From Cladosporium sp. IMV 00045 (taxonomy: Eukaryota; Ascomycota; Dothideomycetes; Cladosporiales; Cladosporiaceae), in NCBI GenBank assembly GCA_001931905.2, contig MSJI02000780.1, positions 1 to 64,000 of the forward strand: a DNA stretch of 64,000 bases, in the 5' to 3' direction. Shown one piece after another: positions 56,184-64,000 of the stretch. The position numbers and the translations under genes are program-made. Positions within the stretch are counted from its first letter, which is position 1. Each line of letters opens with the position of its first letter. Below the pieces are notes generated by a model, which saw only the letters and a program-made list of their open reading frames with translations, ran no database searches and had not been told where the DNA came from.

Positions 56184-57074
56184 ATGGACCCCACACAAAC
56201 CCTGACCCTCAACCGCCTCCTCCAACGCCTCGACCAAACCCTCCTCTCCCCCTCCGGCACCGACCCCCAAATCCGCTACTCGCAATACGAGCGCAACCGC
56301 GTGAGCGCCAACATCGAACACGCACGCACCCTCCTCCTCACGCTCGAAAAGCAAAGCGCCACCACCCGCGCCCAAATAGCGCAAAAACAGAACATCCAAG
56401 CAGATTTGCAGCGCAAACGCGAGCTGGTCAAGAAGCTCAATGCGCGGTTACAGGAGTTGAATGAAGCGGATGAGGAAGACAGCGAGAGCGATGACGATGA
56501 GGAGGACGAGGACTTGGTTAAACCTTCTTATGCGCCGGCCAGGTTGGATGCGGATGCTGGACTGGATAAGGGCGGCGAGACGCCGGGGTTGAGCGAGGAG
56601 CAAATACCGGAGCCGAAGCAACTACCTCAACAGCAGCAGGAAATGCGGTCGCGCAAGCCGCTCTCGGGTGAAGATAATCGCTCTGCGGCTTCTACGACGG
56701 CGCGAGAGAACCTGTTCGAAGGACGCAAGCAGGGGCATCAGGATTTGGAGACTACGGAGGCATTGATGTCGCATAATCGCTCGGAGCAAGACGCGCTGAC
56801 CAATGGCTTGCTGGGTTTGGCGAGAGCGTTGAAAGAGAGCACGGTGGACTTCGGCACGAGTCTGGAGCAGGAGAAGGATATCATGAAGCGGGCAGAAGGC
56901 AGCTTGGAGAAGAGCAGTATCGGCATGGAAGCTGCTGGGAAGAGGATGGGCACGCTGAGGCGCATGAGTGAGGGCCAAGGTTGGTGGGGGAGAGTGAAGC
57001 TGTACGGGTGCATTTTTGCGCTGTGGGTGTTTTTGTTTCTCATTGTCTTTCTTGGGCCGAAGTTGAGGTTCTAA
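56184..57074 (+). CDS. use1: Use1-like SNARE of the ER (retrograde Golgi-ER fusion)
   Basis: 296 residues, intronless. The N-terminal helical LNRLLQRLDQTLLSP and YERNRVSANIEHARTLLLTLE match the Use1 N-domain. An acidic linker follows. Then comes a SNARE-type coiled coil (TNGLLGLARALKESTVDFGTS, then EKDIMKRAEGSLEKS) with an Asp at the expected zero-layer region, which is the peculiarity of Use1. The protein ends in a C-terminal membrane anchor (GCIFALWVFLFLIVFLGP). Use1 works with Sec20, Ufe1 and Sec22 at the ER to receive COPI vesicles. The neighbouring gene encodes the COPI subunit epsilon. Confidence 0.88.
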   Translation: MDPTQTLTLNRLLQRLDQTLLSPSGTDPQIRYSQYERNRVSANIEHARTLLLTLEKQSATTRAQIAQKQNIQADLQRKRELVKKLNARLQELNEADEEDSESDDDEEDEDLVKPSYAPARLDADAGLDKGGETPGLSEEQIPEPKQLPQQQQEMRSRKPLSGEDNRSAASTTARENLFEGRKQGHQDLETTEALMSHNRSEQDALTNGLLGLARALKESTVDFGTSLEQEKDIMKRAEGSLEKSSIGMEAAGKRMGTLRRMSEGQGWWGRVKLYGCIFALWVFLFLIVFLGPKLRF

Positions 57075-57314
57075 TGGTTTGAGCATGGAGGTATGGAAAC
57101 CACAGCTGCTTCGAGCGCTTCTTTGAATAACGACCTCTGAATGATCATGACTATGGGTTCCTTGCTGAGCGAGGCTTGATACCCGCCAGCTTTGCTTGAC
57201 AGCTGACAACAACAAGAATGCTTCCTCCCATTCGCTTTTCCGAGCAGTTCCTGGTGACTCCTTGAACGCCTTCTTTCCTTGTATCATGTTCTACCCGTTC
57301 TGCGGTGAAGCTCT

Positions 57315-58281
57315 TCAAGGCTCAAACTTGGGGTTGTACTTTGCCGTAGCTGCCTGGAAAGCCTCCCTCTTAGCACTGATGTCTGCAAGGATCTCGTTCT
57401 CCTTGTCGACGCTCTGTAGCTTCGCGCGCGTCTCGCTGGTGTCCTTTCCGGCGATAGTGTCGAGGACGAACTTGTTGGCGATGGCGGTGCTGTTGTCGGG
57501 CTCCAAGGTGAGTGCCTGCTCGAGCGCAGTCTCGGCCTCTTCGATGCGACCCATGTGCAACTCGGAAACTGCCTGGGCGATGAGTGAAGTAGCGGATGCG
57601 GAAGAGGGAGCCTGGGCAAGTTCCTCGAAGACATAGAAGGCTTTCTGGTAGTTGTCACCGCCCTGGTATGAAACACGTCAGCTGTTATCCAACGCACACC
57701 ATACTCCTTTCCAGTACAATGCATACCTGTCTCACACCAATCCAGCTCTCAGCCAGATTCACCAATAACGCATCCTGCGCGAAACTCCTCGCACCCTTCG
57801 CCTCCTTGACAGCCAAATCAGTCCTATTCTGGCTCAAATGGATCTGCACGATCAAAGCGACAGCGTCCAAACTGCCCTGGTGCTGAGCCAGCAATTGCAC
57901 CGCCTGCTCCTGCTTGTCCGACCTCGCCAACACGGTGCCGCACAGCAATTGCACCGTGAGGTTGTCGCCATGCTGCTCGCTCAATTTCTCCGCCTCTGCG
58001 GCGGCCTTCTCATCCTGTGCGCCCTTGCTGATGAAGCTTGCGTATGTTCGTACCGCCGCGAGGTCGGGGCTGCTTTGGGCGTCGGCGCTGGAGATGGCGG
58101 AGAGGACTTCGGCGTGTTGGCCCAGTTCGCATTGTGCGCGGTATTGGAGGATCTGAACGGGAAGGCGATTGCTTTCTGAGAAGGAGCTGGGTTCGAAGTC
58201 GGACAGGACCAGTTGGTATTGGCCTTGGATGAAGGCAGTGTGGATGTTTACGAGCTCGCCTTCGGCGCTGAAAGGATCCAT
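57315..58281 (-). CDS. sec28: Coatomer subunit epsilon
   Basis: 300 residues from exons 57727-58281 and 57315-57662, with a 64-nt intron (GTATGC donor, CCAG acceptor). The whole protein is a TPR-like helical solenoid. The start FSAEGELVNIHTAFIQGQYQ, the middle NLTVQLLCGTVLARSDKQEQA and the final repeats (ISELHMGRIEEAETALEQAL-like, EPDNSTAIANK) match epsilon-COP, which stabilises alpha-COP in the COPI coat for Golgi-to-ER traffic. Length agrees with the family (about 300). It is convergent with use1 (240 bases between stops), a gene of the same trafficking step. Confidence 0.92.
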
Positions 58282-59042
58282 GGTTTCGTTTGTTTTTCTG
58301 GCGATGAACGGTATCAAAAGGAAGCGAGTCGATTGCGGTTTAGCAGAGAAGGTTTTGTATTTGCAATGTTGTAAGGTATCTTGTTGTGTTCGTGTCGATA
58401 AGGTACACTTCGTCAGGGACACTTGGACGTGCGGGGCATTTCCGCAGTGCTTGGGCACTCTAGATGAAGACATGGTACGGGTGTGGTTCTAGGAAACGAC
58501 ATGACATGTTGCGGGCATGGATTTTTATTCTATTGAATCGATGGAAATCCGACAAGATACATAAGACATCGTCCTCAAAAGACGGATTATGATGTTCTGG
58601 TCTCTCTGAGCTTTCCACTTAACTACCGCTGAACTGCTACCTAGGTACCTAAGGTAGCGATGTCAAGTCCAGGTTATTACATTTCTCTTTGCTGAACTCC
58701 TTACAGGGCGTGTCAGCTTGTCGAGGGCCATGATTGAGTGTCGTAATCTGCAGGCTCAAGCACCTTTGGACAAGATAGGGAAGCTACCTTATGGTGGTTA
58801 AAGTTCTGAATTGTGTACAAAAAGTATCTCTACCTGACATGCTCTCATTTCACTCTCTCTATCAGAGCTGGAGGCGATAAAAAGAGAGAAGAGAAGAGAA
58901 AGGAAAGAAAGAAAGTCTTTTCCAGAGGTATGAGTGCCTATTGCCTGGGCTAAGAGAAGAGCCAAGGAGGCACGCGTTCAACCCCGTCAGGAACACTGGA
59001 GGGTAGCAGCTGCCTCGATCATGCACACCGATTTCACCCTGT
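58282..59042. other. Intergenic region, no gene recognised
   Basis: 760 bases with an A/G-rich stretch near 58880-58920. It contains the sec28 promoter and the 3' UTR of the second permease. Confidence 0.55.
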
Positions 59043-61091
59043 CTATGCAATCCAGAACCATATCCTCTCGATCACGTTTTTGGGAACGACCGGCGGCCAC
59101 TCCTCAGCATCGAGCGCAGCTTTGCCGATCCAGATGTCGGCTTCGGACGGCTTGACGAATTTGGTGCGTTTGATGAGCTTCCAGGAAATGAAGAGGCCGA
59201 GGTACACGGGGATCACAATGTAACCGTGAGAACCAAGCGTTAGTGACCTGAACTGGGTTCTTGCGGGTGTTTAGCCATCTGGATGGTCACGACTTACGAG
59301 GTAACGAAATCTTCAATCGCCCAGTTCGACTCGCCGGTGGTGGCCTCGTGGGTGAACACTCTCCAGCCATTGAAGATGATGATCACGAGGAAATAGATGA
59401 GGGAGCACCATGCAGTATAGGGCTGGAATTTGGAGACCCATGGCTTGTCTTTGTCAGTGACGCCTTGCGCGAGGCAAGCGGCGCGGAACCGGAGGAAGGC
59501 GATTAAGATCGACACCCAAGTGAAGAGAGAGGTGACGGTTGTGAGCTGATGAAAAGTTTAGCAATTGCCACTTGGCAAACAATCGGGATCAGTATGCTTA
59601 CAGTCTGGAACCAGGTGAAGACATTGTTGGAGCCTTTGGACACGGTCTATAGGAGCACCTGGTCAGCAAATCAACGTTTCTCCGACGAACCAACGAGCCC
59701 GAGGACATTTTCTTACCATGTATGTCAAAAGGCCAACTGACGCTGTACACAAAACGCACCAGATAGGAACGCCCTTTTTCGTGCACATCAGGAAGACCTT
59801 TGGAGCTTGGCCATTCTGGGCCAAGGCGAAAAGGTAACGGGAGCCGCTATATAGGAAGGCATTCCCGGAAGACGAGGCCGATGTCAGGATCACTGCGTTG
59901 ATTATGTGAGGCAGCACCGGAATACCTGCGCGCACAATGGCAATAACCCAGGGAGACGATGCGGCGCCAGCGCCACCGTTGAGTAAACGATCATCGTCGG
60001 CCGGGACGGTGACACCGATGGCGAGAGTCCCGAGGACGTAGAAGAAAAGGATGCGCCAGAAAACGCGACGCACCGCTTTAGGGATGTTCCTCCTTGGGTC
60101 TTCGGCCTCGCCGGCGGCAACGCAAACCATTTCGACACCTCCGTAACTGAAAGCCGCGTTCACGAGTGTTGAAAAGAGGCCACCAAATCGACCAAGGTCT
60201 CCTATGCCAACATACTCTTTCATTGCCGCCCATGGTGTCTTCCAGTACCGGAAACCGAGTCTTCCCTGCTCAGGCGCACCGCCGAGATCGATGATGAAGG
60301 CGAGAATGAGCAGGCCGACAATCGTGATGATCTTGATTGAGGCGAAGATGAACTCGGCTTCGCCGTAGATTGACACGGCGAAGATGTTGAGACAGACGAT
60401 CAGCACGAGGATGAGGGTAATCCAAGCGGCTTGGTTGATCTCATCATTCCAAAAGCCAATAACGATAGCAGCGGCGGAGATCTCAGCGCATAGAGTAAGC
60501 GAGTTCGAGAGCCAGTTGTTCCACCCGACAGCGAAACCCATGGCCGGGTCGACATAACGAGCGCAGTACTGGGGAATAGCGCCGGGAAGAGGCAACCAGC
60601 TAGCCATTTCTCCCAGGCAAACCATCATGCCGTATATGGCGGCGCCGGTGAATGCGTAGCCAAGAAGGACGGAGAGTGGGCCTGCTCTGACAAAAGCGCT
60701 GCCAATGCCCTGGAAACTATCAGCATCGAACTTCGACTCGAAGAGACTCGGCGTGAGGTTGATGTCCTCGGTCGAGCATCTTTAACATGGCAGAATGGAC
60801 ATACCAAGAACAGGCCAGTGCCGATGGTACCACCGAGCGCAATGAATTGAATGTGGCGAGATTTGAGACCACGAGCGACATAACCATACTCTACTTGCCG
60901 TCAGCACTCACACTCTATGTATTGCATCCGGTGGATCTCATACTCTCAGCAGTTTCTACATCGCCATAGAGGGCAGCCGCCTCGCCTACGGCTACGTTGT
61001 TCTCGAGCAAGCCTGCAACTGGATGTTCTCGGTCGTGGGAGTCATTGTGGTTGATGGAAGACGGATGCTTCTCCTTGTCGGGGTGTGCCAT
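59043..61091 (-). CDS. Amino-acid permease (APC/YAT family), second copy
   Basis: 568 residues in six exons: 60960-61091, 60805-60888, 59717-60709, 59602-59646, 59298-59545 and 59043-59247. Helix 1 has GLKSRHIQFIALGGTIGTGLFL. Other marks are GGAAIYG-like FTGAAIYGMMVCLGEMASW, WNNWLSNSL, GEAEFIFASIKIITI, PRRNIPKAVRRVFWR, SGNAFLYSGSR and the aromatic tail ERIWFWIA. The last intron (59248-59297, 50 nt) uses a CAG acceptor that adds eight residues before YIVIPVYLG. The acceptor expected from alignment a few bases later would end in GG instead of AG, so this junction needs transcript evidence. The first intron donor (GTAGAA) is weak. The protein has more introns than its paralogue at 51657-53389. 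Confidence 0.88.
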
Positions 61092-62409
61092 ATCGTTTGT
61101 CGCGGTTATGGAACCGAATCGAATGGGTTTTGAATGTTTGATGTTATTTGCTCAGGGCGCAGGAGAAACGCAAGCTGGTGGTGCAAGTGAGGTAGCGCTG
61201 CATGTGCTTGCACGAGTACCCCGGGAAATGGTGTGGTTGTCGTGGGAGCGAACAGCAAACCACGCAGGAGCAGCTGAATCTCTTTTGAACACATGCCCAC
61301 CTCGTCATTCACACCATGTGAGTCGCGCAACGCCACGATAGTCATGCACCATCAGCCGCTGGTATCCTTCCTGTGTCGATGACATGGCGCGCTCAACAGT
61401 GGTCCCATTCACTTCGCAACCGTACATGTATCGCTGCAAAGTCTGCAGACTCCCGCACCACATGCCTGTGGGTCTGTTCGACACAAGCATGTAAGCACAT
61501 CGGCACGGCAGGATGCAGGTGACACCCGAGCACAGAGCGTGGCGACTGCCAGGACTCATACTAGATCGACTCGCCGACACCTAGTATACAGGCTAGCGAA
61601 GAGATGGGATTGCCTCGCGGTGCTGATCGCTCCGTTGTTCCATATGCTCGCGGATCCACATGGTATTGACGACACGGCCGAGACCAAAGGCAATGTCTAC
61701 ACTCCATCGACTGGTTTCACTTTATCCCAACAGCATTCACGTCCGTGCAAATAGCGTTGATCGCCGATAGATCAATTGAATCGAGGCGCTCCTAAGGGAA
61801 CTCCCCTGCGCGCGTGCCATCGAATAATCTCAAACGAACATACGCCCCAGCTCTATCAGCTGAAATCTCACGAAAACCAACCCTCACACAAAGAGATCAG
61901 AATACCATGCAGTGTAACACCACGCGGCTCAAGAAACACGACAATCCCTCAACGGTAGCACCCACGACATGGCTCCGAAGCACGCACCCGATCGACGCAA
62001 GCACTGAAAGAAGCAACATTCCAGAAGGCATCGGGTCTGGGCGACAAGGGTTGACTGAAGCTTGTTGGCATATGGTGGCAGCTTGATTGGAATCTTGATT
62101 CGCTTGGTCTTATTATACTTGGCGGCTTTGTTTGCACCTCGTTCACTCGCGCTCGTCCGTGGGCGATGCTCAGTTCCACCTTGAGGAGAATCTTTCAATA
62201 ACGCACGGCATTTACGGTTGACCACGGGTGGAGCAAATTGAATTTGTCGATGGACTAGTGATAACAGTGATGATAAAATATGCTACAAATCTATCTCTTT
62301 CGACACACCAACGACGCAAAATCGTTCCAAAGACGCCTCGCTGAAAACATTTGATACTCTGATCATCCACAATCAACCGTAGGTAATCTTGACATCTTCC
62401 CAATCCCTA
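61092..62409. other. Intergenic region, no gene recognised
   Basis: 1.3 kb holding the permease promoter and the 3' UTR of the Nup188 gene. The frame 61929-62225 (-) and others are short and unlike known proteins. Confidence 0.55.
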
Positions 62410-64000
62410 TCAACCTAGCTGCTCAATACTCTTCATGACACTCACAACCGCAGCCTGCAATCCATCATCGTACCCACCAACACTGCCCTTGGTGGCTTGC
62501 AGAGCCGCTTCTCGCTCAGTCGAGACGGTGATCCGATCCCTGAGACTCCTCTCGTTCTTTGTCAGGCTCTCCACGTCGTCTTTGAGAGTTTGCACATCCA
62601 TCGACAATTCCTGCACATCTCTGCCGGCGATACCCTCCGCGGCTCCGATCGCGATGGCAGAGCGGAGAATCATGGAGATGAGGATGAGGCTGCGAGCTTC
62701 GGAGACGAGGCCCAGAGTGACGGCTCCGGCGCGCGGGTTGCGCGGTGTGGGTTTCGCATTGGTCAAAGACTTTTCTGCGCGCTTGAGTTGCGCAGGGAAA
62801 GAGTCGAGGAAGTGCGAGATCTCCGGAGCGATGGCAGGGCCTACGGCGTCGAGTAGGTTGAGGCACAAAGGCAGGAAACCGTCGGACCAGATGGTAAACA
62901 TGCGTACGGGCTCGTCGAAGGGGCCTTTGCCGCCGTCCTTGCGGAAGTACTGACATAGGTTGGCGGTGCTGAGCTGGGAAAGTACGCTGTCTCTGACCAT
63001 TTGCTCGGCGATATCGGGCACGGATGATAGCGATACCAGAAGGTTGGCAGCGATGGACCCGTAGACTGGATCCTGGTCGGTGAATTCGGCTAGTTGATCG
63101 GACCAGGAGAAGAGGCTCAGTCCGCCGCGGATAATGCTAGATTCAGCGACCATATCGGCGATCTGGGCGTGGATCTGCTGCACACCACGTACAGACAGAA
63201 TAGCGCGAAGCAGAGCAGTCAGTAGGAGGAAGTCATCCGGTCGCGCAAGCTCAATGCTTGTATGCAGGTTTCCGCAGAGAGCACGGAAGCCGCTGGCGAT
63301 TGTTCGTCCCACAATATCCACAAGAATGGCACCAGTGTAGGGGTGCAGAATCGCTTTTGTGCCCATACCAGAAGCCAAAGGTCTCGGGTCCAGGTACGTG
63401 TGAGGCTGCAAGGACAGATAGAGGATCTGCAGCAGCGTCGTGTAATACTTGAGATCCTGTGGCGCGCGTGCGACATCATAGTCGACCGGACTTGTCTTCA
63501 CCAGATGCCATGCTGTCGGCAGTATGTCTCTGACCTGGTCAATTTCAGATTTGACACCGGTTAGACGCGAAAGCAGGACAAACGCGAGGTCGGCTCTGGT
63601 CTGAAGTATTTCGGCAGCGTAGGGCATATCCAGATTTGTATTGCTGTTCGCATCCAGCGCGGTCTGCGCTGTAGATGCAAGCACAACCTGAAGCTCGGAT
63701 GAGTCGTCGACGCATTCTGAAAGTGTAGTGGCCAAAGTCTTCCAAGAAGTCAAAAGGCGACTTTGCGCTTCGACAAGGCTCAAGTTGATGTTTGCACGGT
63801 CGAATTCTTCCTTGAACCCTTGCTTCCCGGGCCAGTGTGCATCGAAGCCCAGCATATCACTAGCCAACTCCACGTCGTAGAAGTACTTATCACCGAGTGG
63901 AGCAGGGTTAGCCTGGGTTCGCTTGAAGTCGGCTGGCACACAAGGCAAATTTCTCGGCATGTTCTTCGCGAAGTTGGCATGCAGTGAGCTGTTGTATCCG
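62410..64000 (-). CDS. nup188: Nucleoporin Nup188, C-terminal part (cut by right edge)
   Basis: The frame is open to base 64000, so only the C-terminal 530 or so residues are visible; the Met at 63958-63960 is internal. The visible part begins with GDKYFYDVELASDML and FKEEFDRANINLSLVEAQSRLL, characteristic of the C-terminal alpha-solenoid of fungal Nup188, and continues as an all-helical protein to a coiled-coil-like end (VQELSMDVQTLKDDVESLTK). Nup188 is a structural inner-ring component of the nuclear pore, binding Nic96. There are no introns in the visible part. The stop codon is TAG at 62410-62412. Confidence 0.8.
   Translation of the reverse strand, partial: GYNSSLHANFAKNMPRNLPCVPADFKRTQANPAPLGDKYFYDVELASDMLGFDAHWPGKQGFKEEFDRANINLSLVEAQSRLLTSWKTLATTLSECVDDSSELQVVLASTAQTALDANSNTNLDMPYAAEILQTRADLAFVLLSRLTGVKSEIDQVRDILPTAWHLVKTSPVDYDVARAPQDLKYYTTLLQILYLSLQPHTYLDPRPLASGMGTKAILHPYTGAILVDIVGRTIASGFRALCGNLHTSIELARPDDFLLLTALLRAILSVRGVQQIHAQIADMVAESSIIRGGLSLFSWSDQLAEFTDQDPVYGSIAANLLVSLSSVPDIAEQMVRDSVLSQLSTANLCQYFRKDGGKGPFDEPVRMFTIWSDGFLPLCLNLLDAVGPAIAPEISHFLDSFPAQLKRAEKSLTNAKPTPRNPRAGAVTLGLVSEARSLILISMILRSAIAIGAAEGIAGRDVQELSMDVQTLKDDVESLTKNERSLRDRITVSTEREAALQATKGSVGGYDDGLQAAVVSVMKSIEQLG

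Noticed and set aside
59210..59250. Broken splice acceptor (GG) in the second permease
   Set aside because: A canonical CAG acceptor 27 bases upstream keeps the frame, so a lesion need not be invoked. The question is kept as a minor note only.
1..64000. CRISPR arrays, rRNA genes, transposons, secondary-metabolite megasynthases
   Set aside because: Looked for on both strands; no repeat-spacer pattern, rRNA core, transposase or PKS/NRPS motif was found.

Overview
The window is nuclear DNA of a filamentous ascomycete, most likely a Dothideomycete (class inferred from gene content and protein style only). The genes are dense, lie on both strands and are mostly monocistronic. They carry short introns (about 47-150 nt) with GT-AG ends and CTRAC-type branch sites. 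Typical fungal families are present: Zn2Cys6 regulators, GH28 pectinase, MFS carriers, amino-acid permeases, lipin, Use1, Sec28, Nup188 and PTPA. I see no CRISPR, rRNA, transposon, or plasmid/phage feature.

Layout. 1-360: the 3' end of a tyrosinase. 1.5-7.4 kb: a lipase with extremely small exons, V-ATPase subunit G and Pet117 (head to head), a DUF2237 protein and an alpha/beta hydrolase. 8.5-15.8 kb: lipin, a small Cys-rich protein, a viperin (RSAD2-like radical SAM enzyme) head to head with a UMP-CMP-kinase-like gene, and an NmrA-like protein. 16.9-21.5 kb: a GNAT acetyltransferase, a sulfotransferase-like protein, a type II membrane glycosyltransferase-like protein and a small unknown protein. 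22-31 kb: UDP-glucose dehydrogenase divergent from a nucleotide-sugar/TPT transporter, then a second copy of the glycosyltransferase-like family that has lost its Asp motif. 31-38 kb: a metabolic group (proline-racemase family, ICL/PEP-mutase family, MFS sugar carrier, SDR). 39-46.5 kb: tRNA-Ser(GCT), a conserved basic/Gln-rich nuclear-type protein, a regulator with two tandem Zn2Cys6 clusters and a normal Zn2Cys6 regulator. 47-50.4 kb: a monocarboxylate-type MFS carrier convergent with a GH28 pectinase. 51.6-61.1 kb: two paralogous amino-acid permeases flanking PTPA, Use1 and Sec28. 62.4 kb to the right edge: the C-terminal part of Nup188.

The most interesting locus is the viperin/nucleotide-kinase pair at 12.2-14.5 kb. 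Viperins make the chain terminator ddhCTP from CTP. In vertebrates, and in many bacterial loci, they sit next to nucleotide kinases that supply the substrate, so this pair may be a fungal nucleotide-based defence module. Other highlights are a lipase whose GHSMGG-type motif can only be assembled through a 10-nt and a 2-nt exon (stwintron-like), a V-ATPase G gene with an ATG-only first coding exon and a 9-nt exon, and a tandem double zinc-cluster regulator.

Caution for users: at least five conserved genes (DUF2237, lipin, UMP-CMP kinase twice, GNAT, and the small protein at 21 kb) each need one missing base restored to keep frame, mostly at short homopolymers. This looks like systematic single-base deletion error in the assembly, although real lesions cannot be excluded from sequence alone.
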